Origin: Paenibacillus taichungensis
GTDB taxonomy: Bacteria > Bacillota > Bacilli > Paenibacillales > Paenibacillaceae
Assembly (NCBI RefSeq): GCF_013359905.1
Contig: NZ_JABMCC010000112.1
Location: 434,001-498,000 of the forward strand
Length of the DNA stretch: 64,000 nucleotides
Direction of reading: 5' to 3'
The translations under genes and the position numbers were made by a program. How positions within the stretch are numbered: the first letter of the stretch is position 1; the number at the start of each line of letters is the position of its first letter. Under the pieces are notes generated by a model. The model was not told the DNA's origin, did no database searches, and worked only from the letters and a program-made list of their open reading frames with translations. Shown piece by piece: positions 35,957 through 45,367 of this stretch.

Positions 35957-38695
35957 TTACTGTTTTTGAATCTCCAGTACAACGTTGTTCAGGAGATACA
36001 ATACAATATTATCATTATCTTTGAGAGATTGCACGCTTAAAGTGTTGTCACCCTGGTGAACAAATGCGCCTGTACCCAGTGCAAAACGATAATTTGTGTC
36101 AGATGTGGACTCGCGTTTAACCAAAATTTGGTTACCTACTCCATCATAAGACCAGAACTGTTTGCTCATGACTGTCAACACTCTAAAACGGGTAGAATTA
36201 TCCGTATCTTTCGTCATTTCAACACGATCACCTACAGTAAGACTGCCAAGTGTGGTTAACGTAGATCCCGATTTAACCACTTTTACAGAACCACTAACAG
36301 GAACCGTCTCACTTTGACCATTGAACAGTTTCAGTGTAACTGACGAAGCGTCAACAGATGTAACCTCCGCTAGCGTACGTTTAACGACTTGAACCGCTTT
36401 AGGCGTAGTTCCCTCAAATGTAACGTTAATCAGGTTGCCGGCTGTCAATTGCGAGACCGTAATGGTCTGACCACTTTCTCCTGTCAGAGCCGCTTGATCA
36501 ACATAGAACTGACTTGTCAGCGAATCCGATTTCACACGAACACGACCATTCGTCTCTACAGAAACTACTTCAAATTGAGCCACGGTGTTCAAAGCCACTT
36601 TCTGTACATAGTCCTGATTCGAACCCAGCGTAACTGTGACACTATCACCGATCTTCAGGTCACTCAGACTTGCTCCAGATTTGTTGTAGATCTCTATTGT
36701 TGGAACCGTAGAGTACGGCACAGTGATCGTCTGGTTTCCAGACAACAAACTGATTTTTCTACCCGCAGTATCAATACTGCTGATTGTGCCTTCGTATTTA
36801 TAGATCACTTTAACGGATAACGCACGAGTTCCCACATACGTCAGATCCAATTTGCGACCATCATTCAACAAAGATTCCAATCCAGCAAGTGTAGGCTTCG
36901 ATGTGTTGTAGTCCAGCTTCGTTTTGTCATCCAGCGTGAACACAAACGGTTTTTTATTGCTGTCCAGAACCGTCAAAACTTTTGTTTTACTGTTGTAGGA
37001 TACAACGGAAACTCCGTTCATTGGCTCCATCTGACGTCCGATCACTTGAATGCGCGTCACACGGTCTTCAGAGTTTAGCGTAAGTTCAACCTGATCTCCA
37101 TTAGTTGCGTCTGTAATCAGATCATTCAGCGTAGCATCCTGGATTCCGTTAATAACTACTTCCGGTTTTTCTGCAAGCAACTTCGCTTCCAGCGATCCAC
37201 CTTCACGTTTAAACGTCAGTGTCGATTGGTTTCCACCGATCTCCACCAGTGTACCGCGTAAAGACTGCTCTACACCTTGCGACAATTCAATTGTTTGCAG
37301 GATGCTGTCTTTCACCGTATACTTCACTGCACTTCCCGCTTTGAGCTCAGCCAAGGAAAGGATTCGGTCTTGATATCGAATGATCAGATTATCGTTATAC
37401 GTGTATTGCTCTGTAGTTCCCGCTGCATTGGTAAGTTTAATCGTTTTGGCAGAAGTCGTGACTTCAGCAACGACACCACTATCACTTTTGTTGACAATTC
37501 CGGACTTCACACGAACAACAACTGTCTTTTTGTCAGCCGAGAACGTCTCACGTTGTACTTCAATGGTGCTGTCTGCTGTAATATCAGACAGTTTGATTGC
37601 ATTCCCGTTTTGATCGATAAATGCTGTTGCCTCATCATAGCCGTATGTTTCATAATTCTCGCCTACAAACAAGCCAATTTTATTACCTGACAATGAACGA
37701 GCAAATGTACCTTCAATGCTTTCTACCTGCGGTGTAGCATCGACCACTTCTACATATGAGGCTGTACCCGTAGTACCTACAATCTGAACTTTTGTATACA
37801 GCTTCACATCCGTAGACGATGCACGGGATTCACTGTCTTTTGTAAAGTAAGGTGTACTGCTGTTCACTGCAAAGTTAACAGCTTTTCCGTCCACAACCAG
37901 TGTGATCTGCCCATCTTTTAATCCAGTTACATAACCCGTGAATGTGTTCGCATACTTCGTATCCGTTAAAGTTTCGCCGCGGCTAAAGAATGTAGCGAGT
38001 TGAGCACGAGTTACAGAACCGGTTGGATTAAATTTGTTGCCATCTACACCTTTGGCCAGATCCAAACTTACAGCCAGATTGATATACCCTTTGCCACTTT
38101 CGGAAATGCTATCATTATCAGCGAATCCGGTAGATTGATTGTTTTGGGCCTTCGCTTCAGCATCTTTGTTCAACGAACGGATCAGCAATTTTGTAATCCA
38201 TTCACGTGATGCCTGTTTTTGCCCCCAGGTTGTTTTGGACACATCCACTGTAGATTCTTCAGTTTTATCAATCAGTCCCAGTTGAAGCGCCAAAGCGACA
38301 TATGGCTTGAAATAGTTTCCCACTTCCATATTTGTCGGTAATGCCGTAGCCGTGCTGTCGTTCAACTGGTCCTCCTTGTTCATAAAACGGATCGCCATCG
38401 TCACAGCTTCCTGCTGCGTTACCGCGTCTCCCGGACGGAACAGGCCGTTGTTACCGAGAAGAATGCCTTGATAGGCCAGTTTGTACACATGTTTCTCGGC
38501 CCAATATCCGACCTTGATATCACTGAACAAACCGGTTGGTGCAGCTGTATTGCTTACAGTTGCAGTCTGACCTTGCCCCGTATCTGTTGATTCTGCTGCC
38601 ATGGCAGCTCCGCCGGCGCTAAGGGCCATCATGCCTGCAAGCACGGCTGAAACTACTTTTTTAGAGTGTGATGGATTGTTATATTTAAAAGTCAC
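35957..38695 (-). CDS. S-layer-homology (SLH) domain surface protein
   Basis: A 912-residue exported protein. It has a signal peptide (about 1-34, ending AMA-A), then three SLH domains in the first 260 residues (FSDIKVGYWAEKHVYKLAYQG; VGNYFKPYVALALQLGLI; INLAVSLDLAKGV...VTRAQLATFF) that bind pyruvylated wall polymer. About 650 residues of beta-rich repeats follow, with recurring units such as GTVxEVTxxGxxITL; I do not recognise a catalytic site. The GTG start has GAGGGG seven bases upstream. It is the last gene of an operon with an amidase and a GerMN lipoprotein, so a role in wall maintenance or as a surface scaffold is likely. Confidence 0.85.
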   Translation of the reverse strand: MTFKYNNPSHSKKVVSAVLAGMMALSAGGAAMAAESTDTGQGQTATVSNTAAPTGLFSDIKVGYWAEKHVYKLAYQGILLGNNGLFRPGDAVTQQEAVTMAIRFMNKEDQLNDSTATALPTNMEVGNYFKPYVALALQLGLIDKTEESTVDVSKTTWGQKQASREWITKLLIRSLNKDAEAKAQNNQSTGFADNDSISESGKGYINLAVSLDLAKGVDGNKFNPTGSVTRAQLATFFSRGETLTDTKYANTFTGYVTGLKDGQITLVVDGKAVNFAVNSSTPYFTKDSESRASSTDVKLYTKVQIVGTTGTASYVEVVDATPQVESIEGTFARSLSGNKIGLFVGENYETYGYDEATAFIDQNGNAIKLSDITADSTIEVQRETFSADKKTVVVRVKSGIVNKSDSGVVAEVTTSAKTIKLTNAAGTTEQYTYNDNLIIRYQDRILSLAELKAGSAVKYTVKDSILQTIELSQGVEQSLRGTLVEIGGNQSTLTFKREGGSLEAKLLAEKPEVVINGIQDATLNDLITDATNGDQVELTLNSEDRVTRIQVIGRQMEPMNGVSVVSYNSKTKVLTVLDSNKKPFVFTLDDKTKLDYNTSKPTLAGLESLLNDGRKLDLTYVGTRALSVKVIYKYEGTISSIDTAGRKISLLSGNQTITVPYSTVPTIEIYNKSGASLSDLKIGDSVTVTLGSNQDYVQKVALNTVAQFEVVSVETNGRVRVKSDSLTSQFYVDQAALTGESGQTITVSQLTAGNLINVTFEGTTPKAVQVVKRTLAEVTSVDASSVTLKLFNGQSETVPVSGSVKVVKSGSTLTTLGSLTVGDRVEMTKDTDNSTRFRVLTVMSKQFWSYDGVGNQILVKRESTSDTNYRFALGTGAFVHQGDNTLSVQSLKDNDNIVLYLLNNVVLEIQKQ

Positions 38696-38767
38696 CTGTG
38701 ATTCCCCTCTCTCATGTAAAACGGCCGATATTCCGCAGATTCACGGTAAAACAACATGCTGTACAAC

Positions 38768-39454
38768 CTATTCGGATCGTGTCATTGGATGCTCAAGATC
38801 CACATGGCCCATCAAACTCTCGGATTGCTGGCCATCTACCAGCAAATCAAGTGATTTAACTTCATCAAATTGGAAAAACGTTTGCTTCAAAGCATCAATG
38901 GCAAACACTTCGCCACCTGCACCAAGACGTGCTGTATCCGGCATGTGAATATCCAGGGTAAGCGCACCGTCTTTGAACTGAACAGATTTCAATTCAATTT
39001 CTTTAGCCCAAAGCGGAACAAGCTTGTCGTCCTTGCTTTGTTGCAGCGCTGCAAATGCAGCCTTGTACTTGGCTTCATCAGAAGCATAAGAAATATCTGC
39101 GGATGCTTTGTGCAATTCCAACTCTTCCAGATCTGTGTAGTACACTTCAATGGTCTTCTTCTCATTACTTTCGGAACTTCCAGGTTTCTCTGAAGTAGTT
39201 CCACCCGATGGAGTCGTTGTACCCTCCGTATTAGTGCCTTCAGTGGTATCCGGTGTCGTTGTCGTTGTATCCTCTGGATCCACAGTTACAGGTTCAGTAA
39301 TATCCGTCTCATTCTGATCCTCAGGCGCATTATTCTCTGTTCCCGCACCTTGAGTCTGATTTGGAGCTGGAGCAGCTGTTGGCTTGCTTCCACATCCAGC
39401 AGCAACTGTCATAACCGTTACCAGCAGCGCTGCAATCCATAATTTTTTGTTCAT
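38768..39454 (-). CDS. GerMN-domain lipoprotein
   Basis: A 228-residue lipoprotein. The lipobox VAAGC places the lipidated Cys at residue 21. A long Thr/Glu/Pro-rich linker (about 22-95) follows, then a GerMN domain (IEVYYTDLEELELHKAS to the end, with LDIHMPDTARLGAGG and AIDALKQTFFQFDEVKSLDLLVDG). GerMN domains occur in sporulation and germination proteins and bind peptidoglycan. It sits 35 bases after the amidase gene and 72 before the SLH gene, in one operon. Confidence 0.85.
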   Translation of the reverse strand: MNKKLWIAALLVTVMTVAAGCGSKPTAAPAPNQTQGAGTENNAPEDQNETDITEPVTVDPEDTTTTTPDTTEGTNTEGTTTPSGGTTSEKPGSSESNEKKTIEVYYTDLEELELHKASADISYASDEAKYKAAFAALQQSKDDKLVPLWAKEIELKSVQFKDGALTLDIHMPDTARLGAGGEVFAIDALKQTFFQFDEVKSLDLLVDGQQSESLMGHVDLEHPMTRSE

Positions 39455-39489
39455 TCTAACTCCGCCTCCTGATCATAAGGGTTGAACCC

Positions 39490-40902
39490 TTATTTAATTC
39501 CCAGATACTCCTTGATCCCTGCAACAATCCCTTTGGCTACACTGTTCTGGAAACTTTCAGTGAACAATGCGGCTTCATCGCTCTTGTTGCTCAGGAAACC
39601 GGCTTCCAGCAAAACAGCCGGCATCGTTGTTTCACGGGTTACGTGGAGACTTGCCGTTTTTACTCCGCGATCCTTCAGGCCAGATGATTGCAAGAGATAC
39701 TTGTGCATCACCGTAGCCAATGCCTTGCTATTCGAACGAGTGTAATACGTCTCCACACCGTTTGCCGCTGCAGACCCGCTGTTCGCATGAATGGAAATAA
39801 AGATATCCGCCTTCAATTTTTCTGCGATCTTTACTCGTTCACTCAAAGCCAAAAATGTATCATCGCTGCGCGTCAGCACAACGTCAATGTTAGATTCTTT
39901 TTTCAGCAATGCTTCCACTTTCAGAGCCATTGCCAGATTGAAGTCTTTTTCCTTCTTGCCGGTTACACCGATGGCTCCCGGGTCCTGATTACCATGTCCA
40001 GCGTCTACAACAACAACTTTTTTGCCGTTGTTTCCAACAGGAGGTTGCGGTGTTGTAGTGCCTTCTTTGTTCAGATCAATCATAACCAGACCGGAGTCAC
40101 TTTGCACGTCATAACCTTTGGCATTGCTCAGATCAATGACAAAACGAAGAGTAGAAGGACTATTGCTGTACAAGGAATAACGAATCTTCGACACATCCGG
40201 ATATCCACTCACTACAAGCTGTCCATTCTGGTTGCTGTCCAAAGCTTGTCCTTCACTAAAAGAGTCAGCGAATGCGGTATTTGGCAAGTCTATAACGATT
40301 CGATCCGGTCCTGTCATCGTGAAGACGTTCGGCTTCGTATTTCCGCTTGTTGCAATCAAAAAGCGGTTGTCACTGAAGCTGATGCCGTTCACCAGTACAA
40401 GACCTTCCTGATCCGATCCTCCACCATCATTACCAGAGTTCGGAGGAGTGGTTGTCCCGTTTCCGGAACCTGAATTCTGGGTAACTAATGTTACCGTCTT
40501 CGTTGTATTGTTCCAACCCACCTTAAGACCCATTTGCTCACCAATGAACCTTAAAGGCACAAGTGTGGTTCCATTTTTCACGAGTGGCGGGGCATCCAGG
40601 TTCACGTTACTGCCGTTCACCGTTGCCGTCTTCTGTCCAACAATCATCTGCATGGCAGTGTTGTCTTTGCTAATAGTCACGGTGCTTGTTGCCTGTTTCC
40701 AGTCCACACCATATCCCAGGCTCTCCGAAATAACCCGAATCGGAACCATCACACTGCTATTGATGATTTCCGCTTTGGCATCCGAAGGCTGCACAATTTC
40801 TTTCCCATCTAGGATAATGTGCGTATCTGCTGCTGCATGACTATAGCCCGGGAAAACGAGCCCAAAGACAAATAACAGTACCAAAAAACCGAACTTCTTC
40901 AT
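39490..40902 (-). CDS. N-acetylmuramoyl-L-alanine amidase with Cu-amine-oxidase-N and AMIN domains
   Basis: A 470-residue exported amidase that cuts the bond between MurNAc and L-Ala in peptidoglycan. Order: signal peptide (1-24), a copper-amine-oxidase-N1 like domain (about 30-145), a Gly/Ser/Pro linker, an AMIN domain (about 170-270) and an Amidase_3 domain (about 290-468). Zinc ligands are the His in VDAGHGNQDPG, the Glu in KEKDFNLA and the His in ISIHANSG; the catalytic Glu is in LLEAGFLSN. It heads the operon with GerMN and SLH genes and has a close paralogue just upstream. Confidence 0.9.
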   Translation of the reverse strand: MKKFGFLVLLFVFGLVFPGYSHAAADTHIILDGKEIVQPSDAKAEIINSSVMVPIRVISESLGYGVDWKQATSTVTISKDNTAMQMIVGQKTATVNGSNVNLDAPPLVKNGTTLVPLRFIGEQMGLKVGWNNTTKTVTLVTQNSGSGNGTTTPPNSGNDGGGSDQEGLVLVNGISFSDNRFLIATSGNTKPNVFTMTGPDRIVIDLPNTAFADSFSEGQALDSNQNGQLVVSGYPDVSKIRYSLYSNSPSTLRFVIDLSNAKGYDVQSDSGLVMIDLNKEGTTTPQPPVGNNGKKVVVVDAGHGNQDPGAIGVTGKKEKDFNLAMALKVEALLKKESNIDVVLTRSDDTFLALSERVKIAEKLKADIFISIHANSGSAAANGVETYYTRSNSKALATVMHKYLLQSSGLKDRGVKTASLHVTRETTMPAVLLEAGFLSNKSDEAALFTESFQNSVAKGIVAGIKEYLGIK

Positions 40903-41160
40903 CCTTCACCCCTACCATTCTCATATTTTTTTGCCGCATGTTGTGAACCTTCAGCTCCGACTGACCACTGAGGCATTACCAGACACCTATTAGACGCCTC
41001 GTACTCTCAAAAGTTGCGAATATATTCCAACATAACAGAAAAAAAACGTTGTCAAATCAAGCTTTTTCTACATTTTATTGTCTGAATTTTTCCTTAATTA
41101 TCAATTATGCATCTCGAAACAACGGACTACCCTGACCTTCATATTTGCGCACAACCCACA

Positions 41161-42567
41161 TTAAAGACCCAAATATTCTACAATTCCGTCTACGATGGCC
41201 TGTGCACATTTGTTCTGATAATCTTCAGTCAGCATCATTGCTTCATCAGCTGGATTACTTAGAAATCCAAGTTCAATCAGAACTGCGGGCATCGTTGTTT
41301 CACGGGTTACATGCAGACTTGCCGTTTTGACTCCCCGATCCTTAAATCCTGTAATCTGCAACACATGCTTGTGTAAAATGTCGGCCAAATCCTTGCTATC
41401 TTTACGACTGTACAACGTTTCAATTCCATTAGGAACAGGAGTTGTAAACTTGTTTCCATGGATCGACACAAAAATATCCGCCTGATTCAGTTGGGCGATA
41501 TCTACACGCTGCTGCAGGGATAATTCCGTATCATCCTGCCTTGTAATCACCGTCTGAATCTCCGTATGTTGTTGCAGAAGTGCCTGAACTTTGAGTCCCA
41601 CAGCCAAATTAAAGTCCTTCTCATAGGCGCCTGTCACACTGACGGCCCCCGACTGTCGTCCACCATGTCCTGGATCAATAATGACAACCTTTTTGCCATC
41701 ATTGGTTGGAACAGCAGGCTGACTTGTTGGTTCTCCATTACTCGCCGCAAGGTCAACAAGCAACACGTTGTTCTCGCCCAGTGACCATTTGGCAGTCGCC
41801 ACCTGACTCAGATCAAGGACCACACGCACCGTTGAAGGCGTTTGGCTGAACATTGCATATCGCACCTTGGATACCAGCGATGAATCCGTAACCAGAAGAG
41901 TTCCGCTACCATCCGGATTGGAAGCCTGTCCCTGGATGAACTCCTTAGCAAATGTGGTGCCGGGCAGATCGACGATGATACGATCAGGTCCACTGAGACT
42001 GGAAACCTTTGGTGTGATTTTCCCGTTCGTCGCCAAGATCAAACGATCCCCGCCGAAGCTGATACTTTGAAGCTCTGACAGACCTTCTGGTACAGGAGCT
42101 TCCACCGGGTCATTTTCACCTTCCATACTTGCTACAGGAGGAATACTTAATAGGCTTACTGTCTTGGTTCCATTGTCCCATCCCACCTGAAGACCCATGC
42201 CTTCACCGACAAAACGTAACGGAACCAGTGTAGTCCCCTGTTTAATTAGAGGCGGAGAATCGAGATTCACCCGATTTCCATTCACGGTGGCCGCATCTTC
42301 GCCTGCCGTCATCTGGATACTGCTGTTACCTTTGAGAATACGAACAGTCTGAGTGGCTTTCTCCCATTTCACCTGATAACCGAGGTTTTCAGAGACGATC
42401 CGAATGGGCACCATCACGGTTTTGCCAGTATTCTCGGCTGGAGCTCCCGACTGCTGGTTAATGGTCACACCGTCCAGCACAATCGAGGGAGACGAATCGG
42501 CATTTGCCATGACAGGAAATAAACACAGGAACAGAAAAACAAAGACTGCTGCCGACCATTTCTTCAT
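41161..42567 (-). CDS. Second N-acetylmuramoyl-L-alanine amidase of the tandem pair
   Basis: A 468-residue paralogue with the same order: signal peptide (1-23), copper-amine-oxidase-N1 like domain, AMIN domain and Amidase_3. Zinc ligands are seen in IDPGHGGRQSG, YEKDFNLAVG and VSIHGNKF, and the catalytic Glu in LIELGFLSNP. The linker is shorter and the sequence differs clearly from the downstream copy, so duplication is not recent. It is separated from that copy by 258 bases, where I see only a TTGACA without a good -10. Confidence 0.9.
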   Translation of the reverse strand: MKKWSAAVFVFLFLCLFPVMANADSSPSIVLDGVTINQQSGAPAENTGKTVMVPIRIVSENLGYQVKWEKATQTVRILKGNSSIQMTAGEDAATVNGNRVNLDSPPLIKQGTTLVPLRFVGEGMGLQVGWDNGTKTVSLLSIPPVASMEGENDPVEAPVPEGLSELQSISFGGDRLILATNGKITPKVSSLSGPDRIIVDLPGTTFAKEFIQGQASNPDGSGTLLVTDSSLVSKVRYAMFSQTPSTVRVVLDLSQVATAKWSLGENNVLLVDLAASNGEPTSQPAVPTNDGKKVVIIDPGHGGRQSGAVSVTGAYEKDFNLAVGLKVQALLQQHTEIQTVITRQDDTELSLQQRVDIAQLNQADIFVSIHGNKFTTPVPNGIETLYSRKDSKDLADILHKHVLQITGFKDRGVKTASLHVTRETTMPAVLIELGFLSNPADEAMMLTEDYQNKCAQAIVDGIVEYLGL

Positions 42568-42760
42568 ACATCAACCACCATTCTGTTTGTCTTTTGAACC
42601 TTCGACCTGATTCGCTGTGATGCAACACTCGACTCTATCTACCCTTCCATAATCTACTAATCAGTTTATCAGATATTGTCACGTCATCCGGTTACAACGT
42701 TGTCATATTTAGTCGGAATATCCTATAACTCGAAAACATAATTGCATCATTGCCAAATGC

Positions 42761-42818
42761 AAAAAAACCTCCAATTCGATCCAAGGAACGGTGAAGTTCC
42801 CTGCACAATTGGAGGTTT
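42761..42818 (-). terminator. Strong intrinsic terminator of leuCD
   Basis: AAACCTCCAATT (42765-42776) and AATTGGAGGTTT (42807-42818) are perfect 12-bp arms, with an inner GGAAC/GTTCC stem. T7 follows on the minus strand. Confidence 0.9.
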
Positions 42819-42842
42819 GAAATACAAATTACAGATGAAAGA

Positions 42843-43460
42843 TTAGACTGAGGCCGTTTGTCCAAACAGCTTTGCCGCATGACGCTGTTCATATGCAGCG
42901 ATTTCATCATCATGTTGAAGAGTCAAACCGATATCGTCCAGCCCTTGCAACAAGAATTGACGACGATGCTCATCCAGATCAAAATCAATATGCAGTCCGT
43001 ATGCATCTGTAATCGTTTTGTTTTCCAGATTTACATTCATCTCATAGCCTTCATGTGTCGCTGTACGCTGGAACAGATCCTCAACCTGCTCTTCCGACAG
43101 TTTAATCGGCAAGATCCCGTTCTTGAAACAGTTATTATAGAAGATATCCGCATAGGATGGTGCAATTACACAACGGAATCCGTAGTCCATAATTGCCCAT
43201 GGTGCGTGCTCACGAGAAGAACCGCAACCAAAGTTTGCGCGTGAGATCAGAATGGATGCCCCTTCGTAGCGTGGTTTATTCATTTCAAAAGAAGGATTGT
43301 TGTTACCCTCTTCGTCAAAACGCCATTCGTAGAACAAAAATTGTCCAAATCCGGTCCGTTCGATCCGCTTTAAAAATTGTTTCGGAATGATTGCATCTGT
43401 ATCTACATTGACCCGGTCTACCGGTGCAACGATGCCTTGCAGTGTTTTGAATTCTTCCAT
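42843..43460 (-). CDS. leuD: 3-isopropylmalate dehydratase small subunit
   Basis: A 205-residue subunit that, with LeuC, isomerises 2- to 3-isopropylmalate in leucine synthesis. Family motifs are VNVDTDAIIPKQFLK, the swivelling-loop segment ISRANFGCGSSREHAPWA and the FxNNCFKNGILPI stretch. The ATG at 43460 gives the standard beginning MEEFKTLQG; the frame is open 22 codons further upstream but without a start signal. It lies 31 bases after leuC and is followed by a strong terminator. Confidence 0.94.
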   Translation of the reverse strand: MEEFKTLQGIVAPVDRVNVDTDAIIPKQFLKRIERTGFGQFLFYEWRFDEEGNNNPSFEMNKPRYEGASILISRANFGCGSSREHAPWAIMDYGFRCVIAPSYADIFYNNCFKNGILPIKLSEEQVEDLFQRTATHEGYEMNVNLENKTITDAYGLHIDFDLDEHRRQFLLQGLDDIGLTLQHDDEIAAYEQRHAAKLFGQTASV

Positions 43461-43491
43461 ATCATTCGTTCTCCCTTCAATCCGTTCGTTG

Positions 43492-44913
43492 TTAGATAGC
43501 TGCTTCCGTTTTGAAATTCCAGTCACGTACGTCTACGAAGTGTCCCTTAACTGCTGCTGCTGCAGCCATTGCAGGAGATACGAGGTGAGTACGTCCTCCG
43601 CGTCCCTGACGTCCTTCAAAGTTACGGTTGGAAGTCGATGCACAACGTTGTCCTGGTTTCAATACATCCGGGTTCATTGCCAGACACATACTGCATCCAG
43701 CATCACGCCATTCAAATCCAGCCTCTGTGAAGACTTTATCCAGACCTTCTTTTTCCGCCTGAATTTTAACACGTCCCGAGCCTGGTACAACGATCGCTGT
43801 AACATTACTGGATACGGTGTGACCTTTGGCTACCTGTGCAGCAGCACGCAAATCTTCAATCCGTCCATTCGTGCATGAACCGATAAATACATAATCAACT
43901 GGAATTTCGGAGATTGGTGTTCCAGGTTCTAAGCCCATATATTCAAGCGCTTTTTCAGCGGCTTTACGTTCGTTTTCAGTTGGCAGATCAGCCGGAACAG
44001 GAACTTTCGAAGAAATGTCGGTTCCCATACCTGGGCTAGTACCCCAAGTCACTTGCGGAATCAATGATTCTACATCGATTTCAACCACATGGTCGAATTC
44101 AGCACCTTCGTCGGTTACAAGCTCTTTCCAGGCAGCAACCGCTTCATCGAATTGGCCATCGGAAGGTACGTATTCACGTCCACGCAGATATTCAAATGTT
44201 GTTTCATCTGGAGCAATCATGCCCGCTCTTGCTCCACCTTCAATGGACATGTTGCAGACGGTCATGCGCTCTTCCATGCTCAGTTCACGGATCGATTCAC
44301 CCGTATATTCAATAACATATCCAGTAGCGAAGTCTGTACCGTATTTGGCGATAACTGCGAGAATCATATCCTTCGCGGTTACACCCGGGTTACGTTTACC
44401 GACAAAACGAACTTCCATCGTTTTGGCTTTGGCTTGCTGCAAACATTGGGTTGCCATAACATGCTCTACTTCACTCGTACCAATCCCGAATGCAAGTGCG
44501 CCAAATGCGCCGTGTGTGGACGTGTGGCTGTCACCACATACAATCGTTTTACCTGGATGAGTCAGGCCGAGTTCAGGACCCATAACGTGTACGACACCTT
44601 GATCAATCGTATCCAGGTCATACAGTTTTACGCCGAAGTCACGGCAGTTTTGTGAAAGTGTGTCAATTTGTTGTTTGGAGATTGGATCTGTAATGTTGAA
44701 ACGATCCTTCGTTGGAACGTTGTGATCCATTGTTGCAAATGTCAGCTCAGGGCGACGAACTTTACGGCCGCTCAGACGTAGACCTTCAAAAGCCTGTGGG
44801 GATGTTACTTCATGTACCAAATGCAGATCGATATACAAAATGCTTGGTTTGCCTTCTTCCTGATGAATCACGTGATTTTCCCAAATTTTCTCAAACATCG
44901 TTTTTTTACTCAT
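43492..44913 (-). CDS. leuC: 3-isopropylmalate dehydratase large subunit (4Fe-4S)
   Basis: A 473-residue aconitase-family enzyme. The [4Fe-4S] cluster ligands are the Cys in FIGSCTNGRIEDL and the CxxC in DAGCSMCLAMNPD. Substrate-binding regions include CGDSHTSTHGAFGALAFGIGTSEVEH. Two adjacent ATGs (44916, 44913) follow GAGGTG; the second gives the usual MSKKTMFEK. leuA and leuB are not in the window. The promoter upstream carries a Fur-type box, which suits an iron-expensive enzyme. Confidence 0.94.
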   Translation of the reverse strand: MSKKTMFEKIWENHVIHQEEGKPSILYIDLHLVHEVTSPQAFEGLRLSGRKVRRPELTFATMDHNVPTKDRFNITDPISKQQIDTLSQNCRDFGVKLYDLDTIDQGVVHVMGPELGLTHPGKTIVCGDSHTSTHGAFGALAFGIGTSEVEHVMATQCLQQAKAKTMEVRFVGKRNPGVTAKDMILAVIAKYGTDFATGYVIEYTGESIRELSMEERMTVCNMSIEGGARAGMIAPDETTFEYLRGREYVPSDGQFDEAVAAWKELVTDEGAEFDHVVEIDVESLIPQVTWGTSPGMGTDISSKVPVPADLPTENERKAAEKALEYMGLEPGTPISEIPVDYVFIGSCTNGRIEDLRAAAQVAKGHTVSSNVTAIVVPGSGRVKIQAEKEGLDKVFTEAGFEWRDAGCSMCLAMNPDVLKPGQRCASTSNRNFEGRQGRGGRTHLVSPAMAAAAAVKGHFVDVRDWNFKTEAAI

Positions 44914-45104
44914 CATTTTCACCTCATCATAAGTTCGGTCCTTGGAAGAGCCTCAGTAGTTCCTTTAAAAGTGAAGCTCTTGAATGACATAAATATATCA
45001 CCCAGTCCTTCATTGTTCCAAGATATAATATCTATAGATGTAATAGGTTTAACCTATAATGAGGGAAAAGCAAATAAACCACTGCTATATGCAGAGGCTT
45101 CAAT

Positions 45105-45164
45105 TGATAACAATTATCATTATCATGCAAGTCCTATACTACGTTCCAGTCACTTCAATGTCAA
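45105..45164 (-). promoter_or_regulatory. leuCD promoter with overlapping Fur-type box
   Basis: On the minus strand TTGACA (45159-45164), a 17-base spacer and TAGTAT (45136-45141) form a promoter about 190 bases upstream of leuC. About 16 bases past the -10 lies TGATAACAATTATCA (45105-45119), 13 of 14 to the Fur consensus, in a roadblock position. The leader further on contains a 15-base palindrome at 45043-45057 (ATAGGTT/AACCTAT). No T-box sequence was found in the leader. Confidence 0.7.
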
Positions 45165-45183
45165 TGCTTTTTATGTTAAATAG

Positions 45184-45212
45184 AAAAAAAGCAGCCCTGA
45201 TGCCAGGGCTGC
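45184..45212 (-). terminator. Intrinsic terminator of the truncated phosphoesterase
   Basis: GCAGCCCTG (45191-45199) and CAGGGCTGC (45204-45212) form a perfect 9-bp stem with T7 on the minus strand. Confidence 0.85.
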
Positions 45213-45367
45213 GATGACTAATTCTCACCAGCTCTAGACGTTCCGTCCACACACAGTACAAACGACATATGAATAACCGAATGAAATAAATGTGACAACG
45301 AATCAGCTGATTGAGGTCTTTAAAAAAAGTACGATCGCTACCTCCCGTATTCCCCACATCTATCCAT

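Noticed and set aside
39688..40473. 261-codon plus-strand frame opposite the first amidase.
   Set aside because: Antisense shadow; the minus strand has complete AMIN and Amidase_3 motifs.
41027..41060. TTGACA upstream of the first amidase as a promoter.
   Set aside because: No -10 box of acceptable quality at 16-18 bases; the only TATGTT is at 15 bases.
44812..45183. Plus-strand frame spanning the leuC start and the Fur-box region.
   Set aside because: No ribosome binding site and it overlaps leuC; the intergenic part is better explained as leader and promoter.
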